A DNA stretch of 63,148 nt from Anaerococcus sp. (lineage in GTDB: Bacteria > Bacillota > Clostridia > Tissierellales > Peptoniphilaceae): positions 1 to 63,148 of the forward strand of contig JALEUV010000059.1 in assembly GCA_022780515.1 (NCBI GenBank), given 5' to 3'. The stretch's first letter is position 1. Each line of letters begins with the position of its first letter. Below, piece after piece: positions 8,576-16,952 of the stretch. Both the position numbers and the translations under genes were made by a program. Under the pieces are notes generated by a model. The model ran no database searches and was not told where the DNA came from. It worked only from the letters and a program-made list of their open reading frames with translations.

Positions 8576-9518
8576 TGCCACTCCTTATTCTAGGATCGAT
8601 TATTCCGTACAAGATATCTATTATTAGGTTAATAAAGATTACCAAAAAGGCAACTGCTACAACGACGCTTTGGATTAGTGGAAAGTCCCTTGATGATATC
8701 GATGATACTATCAAAGATCCTACCCCTGGAAGCGCAAAGACATTTTCTACTATAAGGCTTCCTCCCACACTTGAGGTAAGGCTCATACCTATAACTGTGA
8801 TTACTGGAATCAAAGCGTTTTTGAGGACGTGCTTATAGAGGATTTCTCTTATAGTAAGTCCCTTCATCCTTGCTGTTCTCACATAGTCCTTGTTCATCTC
8901 ATCCAAAATAGCCGCCTGCATATACCTTATGATAGTCGCTATATTTGGTATAGCTATGGCAAGCGATGGCAAGAAGAAGTTCTTAAGCTTATCCAAAAAT
9001 CCCCCTGCCATGACATTATTGGATAGGGTATTAAAAATCCCGAGTTTAACAGCGAATATATAAATTAGCATAAAGGCCATCCAAAAGGAAGGAATGGAAA
9101 TGCCTAGTTGGGTTATTGCTGTGATTATGGAAGCATACCACTTATCCGACTTTAGGGTTATTTGGATTGATAGGGGAATCGCTATTATTAGTGATAAGAA
9201 TAAAGAAAAAAGACTTATATATAGGGTAACAGGAAGTTTTTTGAGAAAAAGTTCACTAACAGGAACCCTATACTTTAGGCTCTCTCCCATATCAAGTCTT
9301 AAAAGTCCTCCTATCCACTCTATATATCTTTGCGAAATTGGTTTATCAAGTCCCAACTCCCTTTCGAGAGCTAGGACTTGGGCAGGATCTGCCTCGGTTC
9401 CCAGGATAATTCTGGCAGGATTACCTGGTATAATTTGAAAAACCAAAAATATTAGCAAGGATACAAAAAATAAAGTTAGTAGGATGGACAATAGTTTTTT
9501 TACTATTGCTTTAATCAT
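8568..9518 (-). CDS. Peptide ABC transporter permease, B-type subunit
   Basis: 316-residue permease of the DppB/OppB type with about six membrane segments. Features include the N-terminal IPGNPARIILG motif, the ELGLDKPISQRYIEWI segment, and the cytoplasmic EAA loop RTARMKGLTIREIL near residue 215. It forms the translocation channel with the C-type permease. Its ATG overlaps the TGA of the binding-protein gene (ATGA), indicating translational coupling. Confidence 0.94.
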   Translation of the reverse strand: MIKAIVKKLLSILLTLFFVSLLIFLVFQIIPGNPARIILGTEADPAQVLALERELGLDKPISQRYIEWIGGLLRLDMGESLKYRVPVSELFLKKLPVTLYISLFSLFLSLIIAIPLSIQITLKSDKWYASIITAITQLGISIPSFWMAFMLIYIFAVKLGIFNTLSNNVMAGGFLDKLKNFFLPSLAIAIPNIATIIRYMQAAILDEMNKDYVRTARMKGLTIREILYKHVLKNALIPVITVIGMSLTSSVGGSLIVENVFALPGVGSLIVSSISSRDFPLIQSVVVAVAFLVIFINLIIDILYGIIDPRIRSGND

Positions 9519-11074
9519 TTTACATCTATATCCTCAAGGTTTAATTTTTGTACTGGATAAGTCTTTAGTCCAGTAAGTTCTTCGTTTAGACCATAGATTA
9601 AATCTGGGTCAGTTAGGTAGACACTACCAGCATCCTTGGCTATAATGTCTTGAGCATTCTTTACATTTTCAACTATTTCTTCTTGGCTTGATGCAGACTT
9701 AGCAGCTGCTATGGCCTTGTCATAGTCTTCTGACTTGTAGTTGATAAAGTTCTTAGTATTATCAGACCTATACCTATCAAGAATTCTGATTGGGTCAGTG
9801 TAGCCTATGAAGCCTCCGACTGTTGTTTCAAAGTCCCTATTTTGATAAACCTTGTCTAACCAAGTTGAAAATTCTACTGGATCTAGGGTAATCTCAACAC
9901 CGATTTGACTTAGTTGAGCTTGGATTAGCTCTGCTGTCTCTAGGTGATACCTGTAGTCACTTGGCACTGTAAGGCTTGCCGCAAAACCATCAGGATAGCC
10001 TGCTTCTTTCAATAATTCCTTGGCCTTTTCTAGATCATAAGGATATGGATCTTCTTGATCGTTGTAATAATCTTTAAGAGCCGGTGAAAATGTTGTATAA
10101 AGTGCTGCAGCCTTACCACCTGCTGCTGTTTCTATAATTTCTTCTTTGTTTATAGCATGAGCTAATGCTTGTCTTACCCTAATATCATTAAAGGGTTCTA
10201 CATCATTATTTAGTCCGAAAACTTGGACAAGATTTTGTGGCTTTGAGTAGATATCGACTCCTTCTAGTTGATCGATTTGTTCATAAGTTAATCCTGAAGC
10301 GAGATCAATGTCCTTGTTATTTAGTGCCAATACTAAACTTTGGGCATCGGGAACTCTGATTATTTCTACATTTTCTATTTTTGCTAGATGATCTTGATTA
10401 TGATAATCATCAAACCTTTTTAAGACAAGAGCTTCACCCGGCGTATAAGAAACAAATTTATAAGGTCCTGTTCCAATCGGTTTTTTAGCATTGTCCTCAT
10501 AGTCTTTTTTAACTATTGGTTGGTTAAGCAAATAGATGAAGGAATTGTTTTTCTCCTTGAGGGTGATTTTGATCTCAGTAGGTGATACTACCTCAAGGTC
10601 AGCTACTCCTTCGAAGTTTGAAGATAGGGCTTCACCACTAGTAATTCCAGCAAGTTTATCTATAGTATAGTAAACATCATCTGCTGTAAAGTCTGATCCA
10701 TCATGGAACTTGACCCCTTCTTTGAGTTTGAAATCATAGGTCAATCCATCTTCACTAATTTCATAAGACTCAGCTAAATCTTCTACCAAAGATCCATTTT
10801 CGTCAACATCTAAGAGACCATCAAAAACTTGGTCCATATAGGTCTTGGTATCTCCTGCTGTAGTCAGGAAGGGATCCAAGCTATCAAGCTCAATTGACAT
10901 AGCAACTTTAAGAGTGTCCCTACCTGCTTCTGTACTATCTTCTTCTACTGAAGCTTCATTGCTTGGAACTACTTGTTCATTTTGAGTCTTATCTTCTACA
11001 TTATTATTGTTAGCACAACCTGTAAATAATAGGGCTGATGTAAATAAGCCCAACATCAAATTTTTACTTTTCAT
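9515..11074 (-). CDS. Peptide/dipeptide ABC transporter substrate-binding lipoprotein (family 5)
   Basis: 519-residue extracellular binding protein, first gene of the operon. A lipoprotein signal peptide ends in the lipobox LLFTGC with Cys20, followed by a serine/glutamate-rich linker. The mature part is a family 5 solute-binding protein, with VKFHDGSDFTADDVYYTI and the GTGPYKFVSYTPGEALVL segment typical of OppA/DppA/NikA-type proteins. The family binds peptides but also nickel or opines, so peptide specificity is the likely but not proven assignment. The ATG has TAGGAG at a suitable distance. Confidence 0.93.
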   Translation of the reverse strand: MKSKNLMLGLFTSALLFTGCANNNNVEDKTQNEQVVPSNEASVEEDSTEAGRDTLKVAMSIELDSLDPFLTTAGDTKTYMDQVFDGLLDVDENGSLVEDLAESYEISEDGLTYDFKLKEGVKFHDGSDFTADDVYYTIDKLAGITSGEALSSNFEGVADLEVVSPTEIKITLKEKNNSFIYLLNQPIVKKDYEDNAKKPIGTGPYKFVSYTPGEALVLKRFDDYHNQDHLAKIENVEIIRVPDAQSLVLALNNKDIDLASGLTYEQIDQLEGVDIYSKPQNLVQVFGLNNDVEPFNDIRVRQALAHAINKEEIIETAAGGKAAALYTTFSPALKDYYNDQEDPYPYDLEKAKELLKEAGYPDGFAASLTVPSDYRYHLETAELIQAQLSQIGVEITLDPVEFSTWLDKVYQNRDFETTVGGFIGYTDPIRILDRYRSDNTKNFINYKSEDYDKAIAAAKSASSQEEIVENVKNAQDIIAKDAGSVYLTDPDLIYGLNEELTGLKTYPVQKLNLEDIDVK

Positions 11075-11109
11075 ATTATCTCCTAAAATTATATTGGTAA
11101 GTTATACAC

Positions 11110-11406
11110 TTACATTTTTTCCTTAACTGATTTTATTTTCTCTTCTAGACTTGCCTTTTTGTCACGTCTATCGTCAATCTTTAATACGGTATATACCCTT
11201 TCTGCTCCCTTTTCAAAGACTTGCTCCTGCATGGCTCTAACAGCCTTTAAACCAAGGTCTATGTCAGCTTCGATTACTGTTCCCATTGGGTTTAACTCAT
11301 ATTTTACATCAAAGTCTTTCAAAACCTTCTCTGCCTCAGCTATATATGGGCTTAGTGATGTTGTCTTGGTACCGATTGGTACTAGAGTTACTTCTATAAT
11401 TGCCAT
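11110..11406 (-). CDS. MTH1187/YqgV-family thiamine-binding protein
   Basis: 98-residue protein of the DUF77/MTH1187 family, a ferredoxin-like fold that binds thiamine or a hydroxymethylpyrimidine precursor. Recognisable parts are the N-terminal beta strand AIIEVTLVPIGT, the SPYIAEAEKVL helix and the LNPMGTVIEAD strand. The start ATG follows the stop of the aminopeptidase gene without a gap, with GAGGA inside that gene acting as the binding site, so the two are translationally coupled. The connection to thiamine use is supported only by family; a thiamine pyrophosphokinase gene is elsewhere in the window at 33.1 kb. Confidence 0.85.
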   Translation of the reverse strand: MAIIEVTLVPIGTKTTSLSPYIAEAEKVLKDFDVKYELNPMGTVIEADIDLGLKAVRAMQEQVFEKGAERVYTVLKIDDRRDKKASLEEKIKSVKEKM

Positions 11407-12681
11407 TTAATCCTCCTCATAAAATCTCTTATAAATTTGATATGCATCCAAATGATCATCTATGCCTGCAGTTTCCCTTATGGAATGCATAGCAAGAATG
11501 GCTTCTCCCACATCTATTGATCTAATACCAAGCCTTGATGCTGTGATAGGACCTATGGTAGATCCCCCTACCTTGTCATTTCTATTATGGAAATATTGAA
11601 GATTAAGACCAAGCTCATCTGCAATATTTATTATCCTAGCCTTAGTCTCGATTGATGTAGAATAAGCACCATTTGCTGCAAGCTTTATAACAAGTCCTTC
11701 ATTCATCTTTACAATATTAGTAGGGTCGGAAAACTCTTTAAAATTAGGATGGATAGCATGAGCCCCATCTGCACTTATTAGGAAAGAATTCTCTATTGCC
11801 CTATAATAATCTTCCAGAGGCTTATCTAGGCTTAGGCAAATTCGCTTCAAGACATCAGATAAAAATGTCCCATCTGCCCCAGTCCTTGTCATCGATCCTA
11901 TCTCTTCATTATCATTTAAGATAAGGACATTGCTCTTCGCTGAAAAGGTCCCTACAAAGGCCTTCAGTGATGCATGGACTGATGCCAAATTATCAATCCT
12001 ACCAACTTGGTAGATAGAATCAGAAATTATAGAACCTTGCTGCCTATCATATAGACTTAGGTCAAAATCTATGATATCCTTAGGGTCCATTGACAAATAA
12101 TCTCCTAGCAGCCTTTGAACAAAGCCATCTTCCTCTGCCCCATCCTTTATAGTCTTTACGATAGGATAGAGGTGGTTTTGAGGATTGTAGGCAAAGTCCT
12201 TGTTAGCAGTCCTATTCATGTGAATAGCTGCATTGGGAATAGTTAAAAGATCCCTATCTATATTAACAAGGGCTCTCTTAATTTCCCCATCCTTCTGGTA
12301 GATAACCTTCCCTGCAAGGGATAAAGTCCTATCAAGCCATGTTGAATAAATCATACCTCCATAAGCTTCAACATTTAATTTTAAATAACCACTATCGGCT
12401 ATTTCGGCATTAGACTTTAACTTAAAGGTTGGAGATTCTGTGTGAGAGCCTATAAGGTCAAAACCTTTCACCAAATCAGACCTTAGGTTAAAGGCGATTA
12501 GGGCAGTGTCATCTCTTTTGACATAATACTTGCCCTTATCCTCAAGCTCCCACAAATCAGTCTCCCTTAGCTCCTCATATCCATTTTCTTCCAAAAAATC
12601 TGCTGAATTTTTTACAGCATAGTAAGAAACTGGACTCTGGTCAATAAAAGCAATTAAATCTTTAATAAAATCTTCCTTCAT
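11407..12681 (-). CDS. apeB: M18 family aminopeptidase
   Basis: 424-residue zinc aminopeptidase of family M18, which releases acidic or other N-terminal residues from peptides in the cytoplasm. Metal-binding motifs are visible: GSHTESPTFKLK near residue 80 (first His ligand), NDNEEIGS near 255 (catalytic Glu pair), and SADGAHAIHPNF near 300. The length fits the family (about 430-460). The gene heads an operon with the thiamine-binding protein. No strong ribosome binding site is seen before the ATG at 12681. Its position next to the peptide transporter operon is consistent with use of imported peptides. Confidence 0.92.
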   Translation of the reverse strand: MKEDFIKDLIAFIDQSPVSYYAVKNSADFLEENGYEELRETDLWELEDKGKYYVKRDDTALIAFNLRSDLVKGFDLIGSHTESPTFKLKSNAEIADSGYLKLNVEAYGGMIYSTWLDRTLSLAGKVIYQKDGEIKRALVNIDRDLLTIPNAAIHMNRTANKDFAYNPQNHLYPIVKTIKDGAEEDGFVQRLLGDYLSMDPKDIIDFDLSLYDRQQGSIISDSIYQVGRIDNLASVHASLKAFVGTFSAKSNVLILNDNEEIGSMTRTGADGTFLSDVLKRICLSLDKPLEDYYRAIENSFLISADGAHAIHPNFKEFSDPTNIVKMNEGLVIKLAANGAYSTSIETKARIINIADELGLNLQYFHNRNDKVGGSTIGPITASRLGIRSIDVGEAILAMHSIRETAGIDDHLDAYQIYKRFYEED

Positions 12682-12774
12682 ACTACCTATACTACCATAT
12701 ACTTCAACAAATGCATCATTTATATAAATTCTAGTTGAGTTTTTAATTATCTTAATAGGAATACCTAATTCATC

Positions 12775-12802
12775 TTGATAAAATCTTTATAAACATTATA
12801 AT
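12775..12802 (+). promoter_or_regulatory. Sigma-A promoter of xpt
   Basis: TTGATA (12775-12780) and a perfect TATAAT (12797-12802) are 16 bases apart, ending 38 bases before the xpt start codon. The untranslated leader is too short for a purine riboswitch. Confidence 0.7.
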
Positions 12803-12840
12803 AATAAAAAGTACTAAACAAATATCCATAAGGAGTTAAT

Positions 12841-13416
12841 ATGAAAGAACTAGAAGAAAAAATTCTTGAAGAGGGAATCGTTCTAGGTCCTAATATCCTA
12901 AAAGTAGATTCTTTCCTAAACCAACAAATAGATAGCGAACTTATACTCAAAATGGGCAAGGCCTTTGCTGAATATTTCAAAGACAAAAAGATCGACAAGG
13001 TCCTAACAGTAGAATCATCAGGTATTGCCCCAGCCCTCGCTACAGCAATGGAGCTTGGTGTAAAATGCGTATTCGCTAGAAAACAACAATCCCTCACCAC
13101 CGGTGATAATATCTACCACTCATCTGTATATTCCTTCACCAAAGAAGTTACCAATGAACTTATAGTATCCAAAAATTTCCTAAATGAAGATGAAAACATC
13201 CTAATGATAGATGACTTCTTGGCAAACGGTCAAGCTGCCAAGGGAATGGTTGCCCTAGTAAGACAAGCCGGAGCCAACCCTGTAGGCCTTGGCATAGTAA
13301 TAGAAAAATCTTTCTCAGACGGTAGAAAGGTTGTAGAAGATATGGGCCTTGACCTCTACTCATTAGCAAGAATCAAGAGCCTAGATGATGGTAAGATAGA
13401 ATTTGTAGAAGAATAA
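12841..13416 (+). CDS. xpt: Xanthine phosphoribosyltransferase
   Basis: 191-residue type I phosphoribosyltransferase that converts xanthine and PRPP to XMP in purine salvage. The PRPP-binding loop is LMIDDFLANGQAA at about residues 121-133, and VLTVESSGIAPALATA near 60-75 and ARKQQSLTTGD near 80-90 match Xpt. The length equals that of the Bacillus enzyme (about 194). The start has AAGGAG 5 bases upstream. It is transcribed alone from its own promoter and ends in a hairpin terminator. Confidence 0.94.
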   Translation: MKELEEKILEEGIVLGPNILKVDSFLNQQIDSELILKMGKAFAEYFKDKKIDKVLTVESSGIAPALATAMELGVKCVFARKQQSLTTGDNIYHSSVYSFTKEVTNELIVSKNFLNEDENILMIDDFLANGQAAKGMVALVRQAGANPVGLGIVIEKSFSDGRKVVEDMGLDLYSLARIKSLDDGKIEFVEE

Positions 13417-13423
13417 AACAATG

Positions 13424-13449
13424 GCACAGGTTATAGGCCTGTGCTTTTC
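13424..13449 (+). terminator. Terminator after xpt
   Basis: Arms GCACAGG (13424-13430) and CCTGTGC (13438-13444) form a 7-bp stem followed by TTTT. Confidence 0.75.
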
Positions 13450-13641
13450 AATATGCTTTCTTTGATTTTTTTCTTTTTAAAATCTTTGCTATAATTATAA
13501 GCTATTAAAAAATTTTCGATAATCTCTTAATATTTTTTCATTTAATAATGCCTATCATTATCTTTACATATAAAATCCTGTGATACAATTTTATTAGTAC
13601 ATAATAAATTTAGATATATTAATAGAGTAAGGAGTGATTTT

Positions 13642-14004
13642 ATGAAGGCTATTTTTACAGTTTTGGGGGTTGTTTTTTTGGGCTTAGGCCTAGTTGGTAT
13701 CTACACACCCATCCTACCCACAACTCCCTTTTTGTTGCTAGCAGCCTTTTGCTTCCAAAAAAGTTCTGACAAACTAAATAATTGGTTTAGGTCCACTAAC
13801 ACCTACCAAGTTTATATTAAACCCATCAAGAATAAAAAGGGCCTTCCCCTAAGTAAAAAGATAAGGATTCTTGCCCTAGTAACTCTTTTGGTTATTATAT
13901 CCTTCTTCATCATGAAAAACAAAATCGGCAGAAGTGTCTTGATTGTAATTTTGATTTTCCACTACATCTATTTCCTTTTTGTATTGAAAACGACTGATGA
14001 ATAA
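13642..14004 (+). CDS. DUF454 (YbaN-family) small membrane protein
   Basis: 120-residue protein with the DUF454 signature at its N terminus: a first membrane segment, the GIYTPILPTTPFLLLAAFCF segment, and KSSDKLNNWF directly after it. Two further hydrophobic segments follow (about residues 75-92 and 97-113). Family function is not known. The ATG has TAAGGAG at a good distance. The gene stands alone, with a hairpin terminator after it and about 225 bases of AT-rich DNA before it in which no clear promoter is certain. Confidence 0.85.
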   Translation: MKAIFTVLGVVFLGLGLVGIYTPILPTTPFLLLAAFCFQKSSDKLNNWFRSTNTYQVYIKPIKNKKGLPLSKKIRILALVTLLVIISFFIMKNKIGRSVLIVILIFHYIYFLFVLKTTDE

Positions 14005-14030
14005 AAATAAAACTTAGTAAGTAATTAAAA

Positions 14031-14069
14031 ATGGAGCTTTACTATACTGTAATGCTCCATATATTTTTG
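14031..14069 (+). terminator. Terminator after the DUF454 gene
   Basis: ATGGAGC (14031-14037) and GCTCCAT (14054-14060) form a stem with a 16-base loop followed by ATATTTTTG. It lies between convergent genes and may act on both strands. Confidence 0.6.
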
Positions 14070-14099
14070 TAATTATGGATTTATAAAGGCTTTCTTATT

Positions 14100-14834
14100 C
14101 TAAATATTAGCTAAATTTTCTATTCTTTTTATTGCCCTTTTTGCCTCTTTTATCTTAGCTTTTGAACTATAAGTTATATCTTGATACATGGGATTGTTTT
14201 TTAGGTAATCCATTTGGCTAGGTCTTTTTTCCTTGGCTGACATATGGAAGGATTTTATCTTGGCTTTCTTATAGAAAATTTCTATGTTATCAGGATTGAC
14301 TCCAGAGCCTGCCATTATTTCGATATCTTCGCCATATTTTTCCTCTAATTTTCTTAGTAGGTCTATCCCGTCTATAGCCTTGGCTTTTTTGCCTGAAGTT
14401 AGGAGTCTTATTATTCCCATATCTATAAGCTCTTTTATGAGATCCTCGCTATCTGTACTGTAATCAAAGGCTCTATGGAAGCATACTCTTAGGGGACTCG
14501 CAAGCTCTACTAATTCCCTAGTTCTTTCTAGATCAACTCTTCCATCTTCCTTTAGGATGCCAAAGACAAAACCGTCTATGTCATATTTTTTGAATTCTTT
14601 AATTTCTTCCTTCATAGTTTCAAATTCATCATCCGAATAGGAAAAGTCGTAGGGCCTTGGTCTTATCATGACAAATTTTTCTATATCTTTGTACTTACTG
14701 ATGAGGCTTACGAGTCCTAGGGAGGGACTTATTCCATCTAGGTCAAGACTCCCACATATTTCAAGCCTATCCGCCCCCGCCTCTATGGCATTCTTGGCTG
14801 ACTCTAGGGAGTCTATGCAAATTTCTAATTTCAT
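14100..14834 (-). CDS. cutC: CutC-family protein
   Basis: 244-residue TIM-barrel protein of the CutC family. The N-terminal LEICIDSLESAKNAIEAGADRLEIC, the MIRPRPYDFSYSDDE segment near residue 65 and CFHRAFDYSTD near 125 are strongly conserved in the family. CutC was named for copper homeostasis in E. coli, but that role has been disputed and the biochemical function is unsettled. The ATG has AAGGAG 6 bases upstream. It follows a free-standing small RNA gene on the same strand, and might partly depend on read-through from it. Confidence 0.92.
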   Translation of the reverse strand: MKLEICIDSLESAKNAIEAGADRLEICGSLDLDGISPSLGLVSLISKYKDIEKFVMIRPRPYDFSYSDDEFETMKEEIKEFKKYDIDGFVFGILKEDGRVDLERTRELVELASPLRVCFHRAFDYSTDSEDLIKELIDMGIIRLLTSGKKAKAIDGIDLLRKLEEKYGEDIEIMAGSGVNPDNIEIFYKKAKIKSFHMSAKEKRPSQMDYLKNNPMYQDITYSSKAKIKEAKRAIKRIENLANI

Positions 14835-14851
14835 TTTTTCTCCTTAAATAA

Positions 14852-15008
14852 TAAAAAAGGACTTTTGCAGAATGAATAAATCGTCCCATTATCCTCAGAA
14901 GAACCTCTACGCCAATTTGGCCTACCTAAGCCGGCGGGCTTGTCACAAATTGCCTATGAGAACCCTCTAAGGATTGGACGATAGTTATTCATATTTTTAC
15001 AACAGTCC
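14852..15008 (-). ncRNA. ssrS: Rod-shaped small RNA, probable 6S RNA
   Basis: The 184-base gap between two minus-strand genes folds almost completely into one rod. The outer helix pairs GGACT (15004-15008 complement) with 14859-14863 and GAATAAATCGTCC (14874-14886) with 14976-14990; then ATCCT/AGGAT (14891-14895 with 14970-14974); then a symmetric open bubble of about 17 bases per side; then CAATTTG/CAAATTG (14913-14919 with 14946-14952) and an AAGCC/GGCTT tip with a four-base loop. A closing stem, central bubble and apical arm are the architecture of 6S RNA, which mimics an open promoter and binds RNA polymerase. On the minus strand a TATAAT lies just before the first pair and TTTTTT just after the last, so it is a transcript of about 155 bases. 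Identity as 6S rests on shape, not on sequence match. Confidence 0.55.
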
Positions 15009-15011
15009 TAA

Positions 15012-15017
15012 TTATAT
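15012..15017 (-). promoter_or_regulatory. -10 box of the small RNA gene
   Basis: Read on the minus strand, TATAAT lies about 4-8 bases before the first paired base of the small RNA. The -35 region (CTGCAA at a 16-base spacing) is weak. The -10 box lies in the few bases after the stop codon of the flavin reductase gene. Confidence 0.5.
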
Positions 15018-15018
15018 C

Positions 15019-16791
15019 TTATTTTGCAAGTTTTGCAGCATTTTCCCCTGCTATTCTTCCAAATACTGTTATGTCTGCCATAGCTACTGATCCAAGTCTG
15101 TTTGATCCGTGGATTCCTCCTGTAACTTCGCCTGCAGCAAAGAGTCCGTCTATTTTATTTCCGTCTTCTTTTATAACTTCTGCATTTGTATTTATTACAA
15201 GACCTCCCATGGTGTGGTGGACTGCTGGGGCAGCCTTTAGCATGTAGAATGGACCTTCTTCTATGCTCCAACCTAGCATTCTTAGGTTAAATTCTGGGTC
15301 TTCACCATTTTTAGAGTTTTCATTGAAGGTTTCTACTGTTTGAAGGAGGCTTTGCTTATCTATTTCAAAGTGATCTGCCAGCTCTTCTATTGTATCAGCC
15401 TTGTATAGGAGTTCTCTTTCGTACAAGTCTTCGGCTTCTTCAGGGTTTGATGCCATTGTACCTGTTTCTTCATTTGACTTTTCATCCCAGATTAAGTAAC
15501 CTACATAGTCTGTTTGGTCTTTGATAGCCATGGATATGGCCCTTCTTGTATCAAGCTCCTCTACAAATCTTTTTCCTTCTTTGTTTACTAGCAAGGATCC
15601 ACCAACTAGTCTGGTGTCACCAACATAGAGTAGCTTTCCAGTTTCCACATCACAGATAGGATATAGTTGGATTTGATCCATATCTACTGTATCTGCTCCT
15701 AGTGCCTCTGCCATTACTATACCATCACCTGTAGCTCCTGGAGAGTTTGTTGATAGGACATGCTCGTCTATTTCATTGTCATTTTCGTAGGTCATTTCGG
15801 CATTAGCACCAAATCCACCTGTAGCAAGGACTACTGCCTTTGAGTTTACTATAAGTTCCCCGTCTTCTCCTTCAGCCCTTACTCCAACTACCTTGTCATT
15901 TTCTGTGAGGACTTCTTTTACATCAGTTCCTGTTAGGACTTCTATTCCAAGCTCATCCGCCTTAACCTTGTAGTTTTTAATTAGTTCATTACCTGAATGG
16001 TTTTCTGGTATGAGCGACCTTTTTACGGAGTGTCCACCAAAGAACATGAGGCTATCCTTCCATTTGACTCCTATTTCATCCCTTAACCAATAGGCTGCTT
16101 CTGTCGCCTTGTCAGCTAATACTGCTATTAGGTCCTTGTTACCACCAGCGACTTCTACGTCTTTGGCAAATACTTCCTTGCTATCTTCTATGCCTTCTTT
16201 TTTTTGAAGGTCGTTAGCTGGGGCAGCATATTCACCACCTGAGATGAGGGTATTTCCTCCAACTTGGTCTAATTTTTCAAGCAAAATTACATCAGCTCCT
16301 GCTTCTTTGGCAGAAACTGCCGCTGCAAATCCTGCTCCACCTCCACCGACAACTACAACATCAGTATCAATAGTCTTGCTTTCGCCATCCTTCTTGGCTA
16401 CTTCTTTTTCATAAAGGCTTATATCTCTTCCTGATGCCTCTATTGCTTTCTTGACCGCTGCTATTAGAGCTGTAGATGTTTCAGTAGCTCCTGATACACT
16501 ATCTACATTTATAGATTGATTATCAACTATTTCTTTTACTAATTTATCAGCAGCCTTATCTCCGAGACCTTCTGTTTCCTTATGTACTAGGTCAATAGAT
16601 GCGATTTTATCCCCTTCAAAGCTTAGCTTTGCTTCTATGTCGCCATTGTGGCCCTTGCCAAGACCCTTTGCTTCTTCGCTTACTTCACTACTGCCTACTG
16701 CTTCTTCTTCCTTTTTCTCTACATTTGTTCCACACGCTGTGATTAGCATTGATAGGGAAAGAAAAATCGGAAACAATTTTCTTTTATTCAT
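15019..16791 (-). CDS. Lipoprotein FMN/FAD reductase (flavocytochrome c / fumarate-reductase-like)
   Basis: About 590-residue secreted flavoprotein. The ATG at 16791 has GAGGAGG 4 bases upstream; an in-frame extension to 16827 lacks a site. A lipoprotein signal ends in LITAC. An FMN-binding domain (about residues 45-120) carries DSVSGATET, the motif where ApbE attaches FMN covalently to Thr. The rest is a FAD_binding_2 domain starting VVVVGGGGAGFAAAVSA and ending [16 protein letters not shown]. Members reduce fumarate, urocanate, methacrylate or similar acceptors outside the membrane, fed by flavin-based electron transfer. The substrate cannot be decided here. No heme-binding CxxCH motif is present. 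Confidence 0.9.
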   Translation of the reverse strand: MNKRKLFPIFLSLSMLITACGTNVEKKEEEAVGSSEVSEEAKGLGKGHNGDIEAKLSFEGDKIASIDLVHKETEGLGDKAADKLVKEIVDNQSINVDSVSGATETSTALIAAVKKAIEASGRDISLYEKEVAKKDGESKTIDTDVVVVGGGGAGFAAAVSAKEAGADVILLEKLDQVGGNTLISGGEYAAPANDLQKKEGIEDSKEVFAKDVEVAGGNKDLIAVLADKATEAAYWLRDEIGVKWKDSLMFFGGHSVKRSLIPENHSGNELIKNYKVKADELGIEVLTGTDVKEVLTENDKVVGVRAEGEDGELIVNSKAVVLATGGFGANAEMTYENDNEIDEHVLSTNSPGATGDGIVMAEALGADTVDMDQIQLYPICDVETGKLLYVGDTRLVGGSLLVNKEGKRFVEELDTRRAISMAIKDQTDYVGYLIWDEKSNEETGTMASNPEEAEDLYERELLYKADTIEELADHFEIDKQSLLQTVETFNENSKNGEDPEFNLRMLGWSIEEGPFYMLKAAPAVHHTMGGLVINTNAEVIKEDGNKIDGLFAAGEVTGGIHGSNRLGSVAMADITVFGRIAGENAAKLAK

Positions 16792-16897
16792 ACTTCCTCC
16801 TCTTATGTTATGCAAAAATCTTAACAAATATTTTCATAAAAAGCAAGGCTTTAAATTATCATATTAAAGTTATATAGGTTAGAAAATCTTTTACAAA

Positions 16898-16950
16898 GAA
16901 AAACTCCCAAAGCCTAAAGAATTTTAATAACTCTTATTGGCTTTGAGAGT
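16898..16950 (-). terminator. Terminator after engB
   Basis: ACTCCCAAAGCC (16903-16914) and GGCTTTGAGAGT (16939-16950) pair over 12 positions with one mismatch. On the minus strand TTTTTC follows. It ends the tig-clpP-clpX-lon-engB group. Confidence 0.75.
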
Positions 16951-16952
16951 AT

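Noticed and set aside
12765-13100. Open frame on the minus strand over the start of xpt
   Set aside because: Shadow of xpt in the opposite strand; it covers the xpt promoter and shows no protein-like features.
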